NCBI RefSeq assembly: GCF_018129005.1
Contig: NZ_JAAEDL010000035.1
Location: 1-51,580 of the forward strand
Length of the DNA stretch: 51,580 bases
From: Neoroseomonas eburnea
GTDB taxonomy: Bacteria; Pseudomonadota; Alphaproteobacteria; Acetobacterales; Acetobacteraceae
Reading direction: 5' to 3'
Numbering within the stretch: position 1 is the first letter of the stretch; each line of letters opens with the position of its first letter. The translations under genes were made by a program, and so were the position numbers. A model generated the notes under the pieces. It did no database searches. It was not told where the DNA came from and was given only the letters and a program-made list of their open reading frames with translations. Shown here in pieces: positions 1 to 7,968 of this stretch.

Positions 1-382
1 CTGCCGCGGCGCAAAACCCATCGCCAACGCCCGTTCCAGCCCGCTCCCACACCTCCAACAAACGATCAGGCGCGTTTCGCAGAGATCTCCTTAGGGGGGC
101 TTCGCCATAACGTGCCTCGCTCAATGGAAGCCAAACTGTAGCGGGCTGTCTGCCAGCCCTTCAACTTCGTTCCGACCACGGCCATCCGAGCAGTCGAATA
201 GGCGGGCGAGTGGGCGAACGTCAGCGACAAGCTGCGAGAGACGCTTCCGTATGGGTTTCGCTTCCTACGCCACCCATCCGACGGAAACCCACCGCGAACC
301 CTCTCTGCCTGCGCGACAGGTCACGCGTCGTGGTCGGCGCGGGTGCGTCGACTGCGCCCTCGGGCTGTCTGACACGCAACAC
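1..382. other. Left-edge region without a secure gene
   Basis: No gene can be supported here. A coding-like stretch on the minus strand runs off the left edge from about position 124 (a possible TTG start) and reads as a short peptide ending in GVGDGFCAAA. It has no visible ribosome binding site and matches no family I recognise. Base composition is less GC-biased at third positions than in the genes further right, which fits mobile-element debris. Confidence 0.4.
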
Positions 383-411
383 TTGACAGTAACCAGAAAT
401 AGGAATATTGT
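383..411 (+). promoter_or_regulatory. Sigma70-type promoter overlapped by an inverted repeat
   Basis: TTGACA at 383-388, a 17-base spacer and TATTGT at 406-411 make a near-consensus promoter about 30 bases upstream of the GTG start at 442. The inverted repeat GACAGTA/TATTGTC spans 385-412, so it covers both promoter hexamers and could be a repressor operator. The hexamers are seen directly; the operator role is inferred. Confidence 0.65.
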
Positions 412-441
412 CTCTATCGCTGAACCGTCCAGGAGTTTGCC

Positions 442-912
442 GTGCCTGAACCGCCGCCCACAGAAGCCAGCCTGCGAGCGGCAATGCGCGATCCGCGGTA
501 CTGGCAGCCGGGCCATCCCGAACGGAGCCGCTACGTCGCGCGCGTGACGGAAGGCTGGCGCAGTCTTGTCGAGGCCGAAGCGGGCCAGGGTGGTGTCGTG
601 AACGTACGAGGCTACGTTCGGACAATCGACGGCAAAGCCGTGAACGTGGCGGCACACACGCGAGGCGATCCGCCCGGCGGATCGGATCCCGCGGAAGGTC
701 GCGGGCTACAGCGAGACCAAGCAGCAGATCGCGCCGTTGCAACGGCAAGTCGCCGAAGCGCGGCATGCGATGCGCAGTTCGAACGCGACCAGGCGGTTTG
801 TCGGGCGCTTCCCTTGCCGGCGATCCGACGTTCGTGTTGGGCCAGTGCAATGGAGAGATACGCGCAGTGCGGTCGCGGGGCCTTTATCCCGCCTTTGGTG
901 ACGGGGCGCTGA
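442..912 (+). pseudogene. Decayed hypothetical gene, probably phage- or element-derived
   Basis: A GTG start at 442 follows AGGAG (431-435) at good spacing and opens 156 codons. The first ~75 residues look like a real protein (RYWQPGHPER, ARVTEGW, RGYVRT), of a kind I associate with short phage-linked hypothetical proteins. The rest is Arg/Ala-rich. Coding-like stretches continue in the other two frames (for example YSETKQQIAPLQRQVAEAR near 705-760), so the 3' part has probably lost its frame. A strong promoter lies just upstream and a DUF6968-like gene just downstream. Function unknown. It could instead be an intact ~80-residue gene fused to unrelated sequence. Confidence 0.4.
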
Positions 913-916
913 CATC

Positions 917-1225
917 ATGACGGAATCGATGGACGTGATCGCGAGCCGAGCCTTTGAGGTGGATGGCCAGCCTGGGTTCACCATAAGGATTGGCCGGCCG
1001 ACGCTGGCACCTGAGGGCGATTGCTGGTTCTGCCAATATGAGATCGACGGACCTCTGACAAAGCGTCGTGGACGCTTCGGTGGTGAGGACGCGATGCAGG
1101 CCCTTGTGAACGCGCTCTATTGCCTCGCTGTCGATGTGGAGGTGAGCGCCGAGAACGCCGAGGGGAAGCTGTCTTGGCTCGGCGAAAGGAATGACTTCGG
1201 GCTGCCCCTGCCTCCGAAGAAGTGA
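917..1225 (+). CDS. DUF6968-like hypothetical protein
   Basis: 102 residues. The N-terminal half contains FTIRIGRP, APEGDCWFCQYEI and GEDAMQALVNALY, and the end reads LSWLGERNDFGLP. This order resembles DUF6968 proteins as I remember them: a small single-domain family of unknown function. There is no signal peptide or membrane segment. It starts 4 bases after the stop of the preceding decayed ORF, so it may share the promoter at 383-411. Its place beside recombinase and transposase fragments suggests it belongs to the mobile-element remnant. No function can be assigned. Confidence 0.55.
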   Translation: MTESMDVIASRAFEVDGQPGFTIRIGRPTLAPEGDCWFCQYEIDGPLTKRRGRFGGEDAMQALVNALYCLAVDVEVSAENAEGKLSWLGERNDFGLPLPPKK

Positions 1226-1317
1226 GGCGATGGTTCGGGTCCGCCACACGCCTCGGCAATTGAGAAGCCAGACGTGCTTCACTTGGCAGAGACGGTTGGC
1301 GGGGAGGGGCCTTCGCC

Positions 1318-1568
1318 ACGCCACCTAGAGATATCTAGGTTTCCGGCCCTTCACCTCCGGACGTCTGTTTACCTGTTTTCAGCTTGTTTACAGTTTTCGC
1401 CGCCCGGGCCGCGCGGCCGGTCACCCCGTTGAAGCGGCGAGCATTGGCGCGCGCCTCGGCTTCGGCGATCACGGATCCGAACACATCCTCAAGCGCTTCC
1501 TGAGCAGCCTTTGCCAGGGGCAGGTGCTGCACCCCATCGAGATAGAGCTCGAGGTTCTTATCGCTGGT
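1318..1568. repeat. Direct repeat copy 1 (integrase 3' end)
   Basis: About 250 bases that recur in the same orientation at 14004-14255. By eye I count about 26 mismatches over the ~235 coding positions (about 89% identity). The copies share acgccacc and agagata just beyond the integrase stop and diverge sharply at their right ends after ctggtg. The two copies bracket the dadA/ben/cat segment. Confidence 0.85.
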
Positions 1569-1830
1569 GTGCCCCGTCAGGCTGCGGATCGCCCGATTCT
1601 CGAAGCCCAACATCTTCAGGGCGCTCGGCCCCGTCTTCCGCAGTCCGTGCAGCGTGTAGCGCTCGATGCCAGGCTGGTTGACCAGGCGCGCAAGCGCCTC
1701 CTGCGCATTGCCGGTGGTCCAGGCCTTTCCGCGGGGCGTCACGAACAGCCGCGTGGGATGCCGATCGGCCATGGCGGTGAACGCCTTCGCCAGGCTCGGC
1801 GGGACGTGGATGAGCGGCGGAGATGGGAGG
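1335..1830 (-). pseudogene. Tyrosine recombinase (phage-type integrase), C-terminal fragment
   Basis: About 165 residues of the catalytic end of a tyrosine recombinase. Visible catalytic-box elements are HGLRKTG (H-x-x-R), then LTGHTSDKNLELYL, which carries the GH(T) and the expected nucleophilic Tyr. The N-terminal arm-binding and core-binding domains are missing. Upstream of about 1830 the sequence switches to an IS5 transposase remnant on the other strand. The reading frame ends at a TAG at 1335. The Lys/Arg-rich tail is conserved in the second copy at 14036. The gene cannot encode an active integrase as it stands. Confidence 0.85.
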
Positions 1831-1845
1831 TTGTGGGATGGGGCG

Positions 1846-2046
1846 GAAGACCGCGTCGCCAGCGCCACCGCGATCCGCGTCGAGATCGTCCGCAAGCCGA
1901 AGGATCAAGTCGGCTTCGCCGTTCATGCCCGCCGCTGGGTGGTCGAGCGCTTCTTCGCCTGGATCGGCCGCAACCGACGTCTCGCCAAGGACTTCGAGGC
2001 CACCATCGCCTCCGCCAACGCCTTCCTCTACGCCGCCTCCGCCATC
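1846..2046 (+). mobile_element. IS5-type transposase, C-terminal fragment
   Basis: About 67 codons read RVEIVRK, QVGFAVHARRWVVERFFAW, GRNRRLAKDFEATIASANAF and LYAASAI. This is the conserved C-terminal end of IS5/IS427-type DDE transposases, with the final catalytic Glu in the VVERFFAW motif. The rest of the insertion sequence, including both terminal repeats, is not visible. The fragment abuts the integrase fragment on its left and the truncated dadA on its right, so it marks a deletion or recombination junction rather than an intact element. Confidence 0.8.
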
Positions 2047-2783
2047 AGGCGCGGCTCCGTGGAGCGCACCACCAGCGCCACGCCGGGCTCGTCCGCCTCG
2101 GCCGAGAGAACCTCGGTCGAGAAGCGCATCGCCACGCCCCGTCGCGCGCAGGCCAGCGCCAGGCCATTGGTGAACTTGTGGATGTCGCCGATGAAGTCGG
2201 ACGGCGTGTAGAGGCCGCCATAGGTCTCGCCTTGCAGCGCGGGCTCGATGGAACGGATCTCGGCCGGCGTGACCGCGCGGCGCTCGAGTCCGCCCTTGGC
2301 CAGCAGCGCGGTGACGCGCGCCGCCGCCTCGAACTCCTTCCTCGTCGCGTAGAAGTGCAGGATGCCGCGATTCTCGGCGTCGAAGTCGATGCCTTCCTCG
2401 GCGGCCATGCGGCGCAGGTGCCCGCGCGCCTCGATGGCCAGGCGCGCGGTGGTGATGGTGTTATCCTCGTGACGCGGGATGGCGGCGACGAACTGCGCCA
2501 TCCAGGACAGCATGTGCCAGGAGGGCCTGGGGTTCACCAGCAGCGGCGCGCCGGGCGAGACCATCCACTTCAGCCCCTTCAGCACGGTGCCCCAGCTGTT
2601 CCAGACCTCGGCATTCGAGGCGGAGAGCTGCCCGCCATTGGCGAAGGATGTCTCCATGGCGGCGTAGGGGTGGCGGTCGAAGACCGTCACGTCATGGCCG
2701 TGGCGGGCCAGGTTGTAGGCGGTGGTGATGCCGGTGATGCCGGCGCCGATGACGGCGGCGGTCTCGGATCCGGAGCGGGACAT
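2028..2783 (-). pseudogene. dadA: D-amino-acid dehydrogenase-type FAD oxidoreductase, 3'-truncated
   Basis: The start of a DadA-family flavoprotein: Rossmann FAD motif VIGAGITGITTAYNLARHG near the N-terminus, then NGGQLS, LLVNPRPS and the segment GGLYTPSDFIGDIHKFT. Family members have about 410-430 residues; this frame has about 252 and leaves the family at about 2050, where IS5 sequence begins, ending at a chance stop at 2028. The FAD-binding start is present, but the C-terminal third is lost, so it should be non-functional. Of two in-frame ATGs I prefer 2783, because GGAGGAG then lies 7 bases upstream; for the ATG at 2789 it would be too close. A tandem glycine riboswitch lies directly upstream, pointing to glycine or a related amino acid as the original substrate or signal. 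Confidence 0.85.
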
Positions 2784-2824
2784 ATGCATTCTCCTCCCGC
2801 GCGCCTCGCGCGAGCTCGAATGCC

Positions 2825-3012
2825 CCCTCTGTCATTGGCCTGAGAGCATCGCCGCCGTCCCATCGCGGGCCAGGGGCTTACACCGTCGGCGGGAGCTGCT
2901 GCTCCACTTTTCAGAGTCCAAGAACGGTTGCGGTACGTGGGCCTGAGAGTTTCCGGGGCGGTTGCTCCTTCGGCGCCCGTGCCGGCATTGCGATCGGCGC
3001 GGACTCTCCCGC
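2825..3012 (-). promoter_or_regulatory. Tandem glycine riboswitch upstream of dadA remnant
   Basis: Read on the minus strand, this leader shows the glycine riboswitch signature twice. Aptamer 1 (about 3012-2907) has GGGAGAG, then CGCCGAAGGAGCAA, AACTCTCAGG and GGACTCTGAAAAG. Aptamer 2 (about 2906-2825) follows directly with GCCGACGGTGTAA, GCTCTCAGG and TGACAGAGGGG. Its 3' end is about 40 bases before the dadA start, within range of the ribosome binding site or a terminator. The family binds glycine, often with two aptamers sharing one expression platform, and commonly turns genes on. Here it controls a gene that has lost its 3' end. Confidence 0.9.
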
Positions 3013-3106
3013 AACGACGTGATGCCGAAGATGTACGCCGCGCGTCATGCAAAATGCGTTGCGCGACGATGCTGCCGCACGCGTGTTGCCGGTGCGACGC
3101 GGCGCA

Positions 3107-4066
3107 TCACTCCGGCTGTATGCCAGCGCGCCGCACGAAGGCGCCCCAGCGCGCCGTCTCCTCCGCCAGCAGCGCGGCGAGAGACGCTGCATCACCCGTC
3201 ATCGGCTCGGCACCGATCCGCGCCAGGCGCTCGGCCACCGCGGGATCGGCCAGCAGGCGCGACAGCAGCGCCGAGAGCGGGGCGCGCGCGCCGGCCGGGA
3301 GCGCACGCGGCGCCAGCATGGCGAACCACGGATCGACCGCGAAGCCCGATACGCCCGCCTCGGCCATGCTCGGCAGGTCGGGCATCGCCGCGATGCGCTG
3401 CGACGTCGTCACCGCGAGCGAAGCAAGCCGCCCGGAGGCGACATGCGGCCCCGCCGAGGTGACGCTGTCGAACATCATGTCCACGCGCCCCGCCACGAGA
3501 TCCGTCACCGCCGGCGCCGAGCCACGATAGGGCACGTGCTCCAGACCGAGACCCGCAAGATCCCCGAAGAGCGCGCCGGCCAGGTGGATCGAGGTGCCGC
3601 TGCCCGCCGAGGCGTAGGTCAGCGTGCCGGGCCGCCGCCGCGCCTCCGCCACAAGCTCGGCCACGCTGCGCCAGGGCCGCGCCGCCGGCACGACCAGGAT
3701 GTTGGGCACCACCGCGACCGGCCCGACCGGGACGAAATCCGCCTCGGCATAAGGCAGGCGCGGATAGAGCGCGGGGTTCACCGCATGGGCGATCGAGACC
3801 ATCAGCAGCGTGTGCCCGTCGGTCGCCTGCGCGGCGGCGCCGGTGCCGGTGGTGCCGCCGGCGCCGGCGCGGTTCTCGACCACCACCGACTGGCCGAGCG
3901 CCTCGCCCATCGGCCCGGCCAGTATACGCGCCATGGCGTCGATGGCCCCGCCCGGCGGGAAGGGCACGACCAGGCGCAGTTGGCGTTCCGGCCAGGGCCG
4001 CACAGGTTGCGCGAGGGCCGGCAGCGGCAGGGTGGCGGCGAGGGCCAGAAGGGAGCGGCGGCGCAT
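3107..4066 (-). CDS. Bug/TctC-family periplasmic binding protein
   Basis: 319 residues. An Arg-rich, Ala/Leu-rich signal sequence (MRRRSLLALA, cleavage likely after ALAQP) precedes a mature domain with RLVVPFPPGGAIDAMAR, VVENRAGAGG and EHVPYRGSAPA, the ligand-loop motifs of Bug receptors. Such proteins capture carboxylates in the periplasm for TctAB membrane partners, but no tctA or tctB is nearby. The ATG at 4066 overlaps the TGA of the BKACE gene by one base (TGATG), so the two are translationally coupled at the end of the ben/cat operon. A GTG at 4069 is an alternative start. The ligand is unknown; an aromatic acid or a pathway dicarboxylate is my inference from context. Confidence 0.9.
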   Translation of the reverse strand: MRRRSLLALAATLPLPALAQPVRPWPERQLRLVVPFPPGGAIDAMARILAGPMGEALGQSVVVENRAGAGGTTGTGAAAQATDGHTLLMVSIAHAVNPALYPRLPYAEADFVPVGPVAVVPNILVVPAARPWRSVAELVAEARRRPGTLTYASAGSGTSIHLAGALFGDLAGLGLEHVPYRGSAPAVTDLVAGRVDMMFDSVTSAGPHVASGRLASLAVTTSQRIAAMPDLPSMAEAGVSGFAVDPWFAMLAPRALPAGARAPLSALLSRLLADPAVAERLARIGAEPMTGDAASLAALLAEETARWGAFVRRAGIQPE

Positions 4067-4914
4067 CACGCGGCCTTCCGCACCGGCACCGCCGGCAGGC
4101 CCAGGATGCGGCGCGCGGTGGCGGCATCGGCCACGGGACGGCCGGCCTCGGCGGCGAGTTCGGCGGTGCGGCGGACCAGCGCGGCGTTGGATGGCGCCAG
4201 CGTGGCGCGGTCCATCCGGATATTGTCCTCGAGCCCGGTGCGCACATGCCCGCCGCGCGCCAGCGCCCAGCGCGCCACGGTGAACTGGTCGCGCCCGATG
4301 CCGGCCGCGGTCCAGGTCGCGCCCGGGATGAGCTGGCGCATCAGCGACAGCTCGAAATCCAGGATGTCCTCGCGCGGCGGCAGCGCGTGCTTCACGCCGA
4401 AGACGAACTGCACATGCGGCGGCGAGAGGATCAGGCCTTCCCGCACCAGGTCGGCTGTGTTCGTCAGCATGGCGAGATCAAAGACCTCGATCTCGGGCTT
4501 GATGCCGAGGTCGCGCATGGTGGTGGCGAGCGTTCGCACGAAGTCGGGCGGGTTCTCGTAGACGATGGTGGGGAAGTTCACGCTGCCCGTCGCAAGCGAT
4601 GCCATGTCCGGCCTGAGGTGCAGCATGGCGCCGCGGGCCTCGAGCGCACGGCCGCGCCCGCCGGTCGAGAACTGCACGATGATGTCCGGGCAGTGCTTGC
4701 GAATGCCGGATTGGAAGGCGGCGAAGCGCTCGGGATCGCTGCTCGGCGTCTCGTCGTCGTTGCGGACATGCACGTGCACCAGCGAGGCACCGGCCTCGTA
4801 GGCGGCGTGGGTGCTTTCGATCTGCTCGGACACTGTCACCGGCAGCGCCGGGTTGTCCTTCTTGCGCGGCACCGATCCGGTGATGGCGACAGAGATGATG
4901 CAGGGCTGGGTCAT
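4066..4914 (-). CDS. Beta-keto acid cleavage enzyme (BKACE, DUF849)
   Basis: 282 residues, normal for the family. BKACE enzymes use a metal (usually zinc) and acetyl-CoA to convert a beta-keto acid into its shortened acyl-CoA plus acetoacetate. The metal-binding HVHVR lies at 46-50 (H47, H49), QFSTGG at 81-86, EIEVF at 141-145 and GGHVRTGLEDN at 221-231 (R225, E229, D230). These line up with the active site of 3-keto-5-aminohexanoate cleavage enzyme. The gene is tenth in the ben/cat operon, 54 bases after the transporter gene and coupled to the Bug gene. 3-Oxoadipate, the end product of catechol ortho cleavage, is a beta-keto acid and a chemically sensible substrate, giving succinyl-CoA plus acetoacetate. 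Family assignment is firm; the substrate is inference. Confidence 0.92.
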   Translation of the reverse strand: MTQPCIISVAITGSVPRKKDNPALPVTVSEQIESTHAAYEAGASLVHVHVRNDDETPSSDPERFAAFQSGIRKHCPDIIVQFSTGGRGRALEARGAMLHLRPDMASLATGSVNFPTIVYENPPDFVRTLATTMRDLGIKPEIEVFDLAMLTNTADLVREGLILSPPHVQFVFGVKHALPPREDILDFELSLMRQLIPGATWTAAGIGRDQFTVARWALARGGHVRTGLEDNIRMDRATLAPSNAALVRRTAELAAEAGRPVADAATARRILGLPAVPVRKAA

Positions 4915-4968
4915 GGTCGGGGTTCCTTGGGGAAGGCGGCGCGGGAAGGTCTCCCGCGCCGCGTCGTC

Positions 4969-6312
4969 TCACTCGGCGGCGACGGCGATCGCGGCCGGAG
5001 CCGGGCGCCCGAGCGAGCCCTTGGCGAGCATCGCGCCTCCGGCGAGGAAGGCGGGAACCGCCGCGACGGAGAACACCGTCGGCAGGTCCCACCCGAGCGA
5101 CAACAGGAAGCCGCCAACCATGGAGCCGAGCACGGACCCCGTGCGCCCCACCGCATTCGCCCAGGAAACGCCGGTCGCGCGGCTCGCGGTCGGGTAATAG
5201 GCGGCCGCGAGCGCATTCACGCCGACCTGTGCGCCGGCCACGCCGAAGCCCGCGCCGAAGATGGCGAAGACCAGGAGCGCCGGCGCCGCGGTGGCGCTGC
5301 CGAGCAACACCACGAAGCCGCCCGCCAGCAGATAGGCCAGGGCCAGCACGCGGTGCGGCTCGAAGCGGTCCATCATCCGGCCGATGACGATCGCGCCGCC
5401 CGTCCCGCCGGCGGCGAGCGTCGCCGCCATCAGCGCCGCGTTCTGCATCGAGAAGCCGGCCGTGGTGATGAGCAGCGGCAGCCAGGAGGAGAGCAGGTAG
5501 AAGACCAGCAGGCTCATGAAGAAGGTGGCCCAGATCAGCAGCGTGCCGCCAGCGAGGCCGTCGCGGAACAGCTGCAGGATCGGCATCCCCGGGGTCGCGC
5601 TCGCTGTCGTGAAGGTCACGCCGCGCAGATCCGCACCGGGCACGACGCGTGCCAGGACCTCCGCCACGCGCTCCGGCGCTGCCCCGCGCAGCGCGAGGAA
5701 GCGCGGCGATTCCGGCAGCTTCCAGGCCAGCACGGGCACCAGCAGCAGCGGCAGCACGCCCCCCAGTTCCAGCACGCCCTGCCACCCATAGGCGGCGACG
5801 ATGTGCGAGGCGGCAAGCCCCGCCGCCGCCGAACCGATGGTGAAGCCGCAGAACATCAGCGTCACCAGCGTGGACCGCCGCTGCGCCGGGCAGAATTCTG
5901 CTGTCAGCGTGATCGCCGCCGGCATCGCGCCCCCAAGGCCGATGCCGGTAACGAAGCGCAGCACGGTCAGCATCTCGACCGAGGTGGAGAAGGCCGAGGC
6001 CACGGTGGCGAGACCGAAGAAGGCGGTGGTCGCCACCAGCACCGGCTTGCGGCCCCAACGGTCGGCCAGCGGTCCGAAGACAAAGGCGCCGACCATCAGG
6101 CCGAAGAGCCCCGCACCGAATAGCGGCGCGAGCTGCGCCGGCGTGACGCCCCATTGCGCGCGCAGCGCCGGCGCGATGAAGCCGATCGCCGCCGTGTCGA
6201 AGCCGTCGATCGCGACGACCAGGAAGCACAGCGCGATCACCATCTTCTGGTGCCGCGAGAGCGGGTTGGCGTTGATGACGTCCTGGACGTCCAGGCTTCG
6301 TGTCGCTTGCAT
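4969..6312 (-). CDS. benK: MFS transporter, aromatic acid:H+ symporter (BenK/PcaK-like)
   Basis: 447 residues with about 12 membrane segments. The N-terminal DVQDVINANPLSRHQ leader and the FLVVAIDGFDTAAIGFIAPAL first helix are hallmarks of the AAHS family (BenK, PcaK). The loop 2-3 motif GPLADRWGRKP is intact, and a related motif (GRMMDRFEPH) follows helix 8. These inner-membrane carriers import benzoate-type aromatic acids with protons. I chose the ATG at 6312 because GGAGGGAGA precedes it and the DVQDVI motif follows at once; an earlier in-frame ATG at 6399 would add 29 unlikely residues. It lies between catC and the BKACE gene, so benzoate is the most likely substrate. Confidence 0.88.
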   Translation of the reverse strand: MQATRSLDVQDVINANPLSRHQKMVIALCFLVVAIDGFDTAAIGFIAPALRAQWGVTPAQLAPLFGAGLFGLMVGAFVFGPLADRWGRKPVLVATTAFFGLATVASAFSTSVEMLTVLRFVTGIGLGGAMPAAITLTAEFCPAQRRSTLVTLMFCGFTIGSAAAGLAASHIVAAYGWQGVLELGGVLPLLLVPVLAWKLPESPRFLALRGAAPERVAEVLARVVPGADLRGVTFTTASATPGMPILQLFRDGLAGGTLLIWATFFMSLLVFYLLSSWLPLLITTAGFSMQNAALMAATLAAGGTGGAIVIGRMMDRFEPHRVLALAYLLAGGFVVLLGSATAAPALLVFAIFGAGFGVAGAQVGVNALAAAYYPTASRATGVSWANAVGRTGSVLGSMVGGFLLSLGWDLPTVFSVAAVPAFLAGGAMLAKGSLGRPAPAAIAVAAE

Positions 6313-6404
6313 CGGATGTCTCCCTCCTCCTGCGAGGTGCTTGCCGGCGGTGATGGGGTGTGGAGCGCGCCGTCCCGCCGGGAACGGCGCACGCCGCAAG
6401 GGGT

Positions 6405-6683
6405 TCAGGCGATCGCGGAGGGGTGGCGCGCGAGCGGCGTCACCGCGATCTGCATGAAGGGGAAGAGCGGCAGGCCCGAGAGGATCGCGTGCAGCTCGTC
6501 ATGGTCGGCGACGTCGAAGATGCTGACGTTCGCGTACTCGCCGGCGATGCGCCAAAGATGGCGCCAAGTGCCGCTGCGCTGCAGTTCCTCGGCGCGCGCC
6601 TTCTCAGCGGCCTTGAGGCGGTCGAAGGTCGCGGCTTCGACATCGTGCGGCACGCGCACGTCCATCCGAACGTGATAGAGCAT
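6405..6683 (-). CDS. catC: Muconolactone delta-isomerase
   Basis: 92 residues, the usual size of this small decameric enzyme. It begins MLYHVRMDVRVPHD and contains EELQRSGTWRHLWRIAGEYAN and LPLFPFMQIAVTPLARHPS, the conserved core and C-terminus of CatC. It shifts the double bond of (4S)-muconolactone to give 3-oxoadipate enol-lactone in the cytoplasm. It starts 12 bases after catB, in the order catA-catB-catC, so all three ortho-cleavage steps are encoded in sequence. Confidence 0.95.
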   Translation of the reverse strand: MLYHVRMDVRVPHDVEAATFDRLKAAEKARAEELQRSGTWRHLWRIAGEYANVSIFDVADHDELHAILSGLPLFPFMQIAVTPLARHPSAIA

Positions 6684-6695
6684 GGTGCTTCCTCC

Positions 6696-7853
6696 TCAGC
6701 CGCGCGCGAAGCGGCGCAGCGCCCCGGGGTCGAGCGCGACGCCGAGGCCGGGCCCCTCGGGCAGGTGGACGTGGAAGTCGGCGAAGCGCAGCGGCGCGCC
6801 GACCAGGTCCTCGACGAGGATCTGGGGGCCGAAATGCTCGCACCCCCAGGCGAGGTCCCGCAGGCTGGCGAAGGCGTGCAGATGCGCCGCCGCGCCGATC
6901 GAGCTCTCCAGCAGGCAGCCGCCGTAGAGGGCGATCCCCGCGGCCTCGGCGACCGCTGCGACCTTCTGCAACCCAATCGGGCCGCCATGCTTCACCAGCT
7001 TCAGCGAGACCGCATCCGCGGCGCCGGCCTGCGCCACCGCCATCATGTCCGCCGGCGTGAAGACGCATTCGTCGGCGAGGATCGGCGCCGTGGTGCGGGC
7101 GCGCACACGGGCCAGGCCTTGCAGGTTCCAGGCCGGCAGCGGCTGCTCGACCAGGCGCACGCCCATCTCGGACAGCTGGGGCAGGCAGCGCAACGCCACC
7201 GTCTCGTCCCAGGCCTGGTTGGCATCGACGATCAGCCGCGCGCGGCCTTCGAGTGCGGTGGCAAGGCGCCGCATGCGCGCCATGTCCTGCTCCGGTGGCT
7301 GGGCGCCGATCTTCACCTTGAAGGTGTCGTGCAGGCGGGCGGCGAGCTTGCCCTCCGCCTCCTCGATCTCCTGCGCCGGATCGCCGGAGGCCAGCGTCCA
7401 GAGAACCGGAAAGCTGGTGCGCACCGTGCCGCCGAGCAGCGTCGCCACCGGCACGCCGAGCGTCAGGCCGAGCGCGTCGAGGGCGGCGCTCTCGATCGCG
7501 CCCTTGGCGGCGTTGTTGCGTTTCGCCGCGGCATCCATCCGCACGCCGAGCGCCACGGGCTGGGCGGCATGCTGGCCGATCAGGGCCGGCGCCAGGTAGG
7601 CGTCGATATTGGCCTTGATCGCCTCGACGCTCTCCTCGCTCCAGCGCGGGCCGCCGAGGGTCGCCGCCTCGCCGATGCCGACCGCGCCGTTGGAGAGGCG
7701 CATCCGCACGATCACATAGCTCTGCGCGGTGACCGAGGTCTGCGCCAGCTTGTGCCGCCGCACCGTCGGCACATCGACGATGGTCGCGCGGATGTCCTGG
7801 ATGGCGAGGTCGCGCCGCAGATCCGCGGGGATGGCGATGGCGGTGTCGGGCAT
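6696..7853 (-). CDS. catB: Muconate cycloisomerase
   Basis: 385 residues, of the enolase superfamily. An N-terminal capping domain precedes the barrel. The barrel carries the lysine motif KVK (K179, K181), metal ligands in VDANQAW (D210), EQPLP (E236) and ADE (D261), and the opposite-face lysine in SLKLVKHGG (K285). This is the muconate cycloisomerase pattern, converting cis,cis-muconate to muconolactone with Mn2+/Mg2+. Members with chloromuconate activity look similar, but the plain catC and benABCD neighbours point to unsubstituted muconate. It lies 115 bases after catA, the widest gap in the operon. Confidence 0.95.
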   Translation of the reverse strand: MPDTAIAIPADLRRDLAIQDIRATIVDVPTVRRHKLAQTSVTAQSYVIVRMRLSNGAVGIGEAATLGGPRWSEESVEAIKANIDAYLAPALIGQHAAQPVALGVRMDAAAKRNNAAKGAIESAALDALGLTLGVPVATLLGGTVRTSFPVLWTLASGDPAQEIEEAEGKLAARLHDTFKVKIGAQPPEQDMARMRRLATALEGRARLIVDANQAWDETVALRCLPQLSEMGVRLVEQPLPAWNLQGLARVRARTTAPILADECVFTPADMMAVAQAGAADAVSLKLVKHGGPIGLQKVAAVAEAAGIALYGGCLLESSIGAAAHLHAFASLRDLAWGCEHFGPQILVEDLVGAPLRFADFHVHLPEGPGLGVALDPGALRRFARG

Positions 7854-7968
7854 GGCTGGGCCTTCGTGGGGTCGAGTTCAGGGGATCGGCGCGCGCCTGC
7901 GCGCCGGTCGTCGGTGTCGTGCGGTGGGGATCCCGGCCGCGCGGGCTGCGCGGCCGGGACGGGAAGCG

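Noticed and set aside
1524..2843. A 439-codon plus-strand open frame
   Set aside because: It is an antisense shadow of the integrase fragment and dadA; composition is Arg/Gly/His-rich with no family motif.
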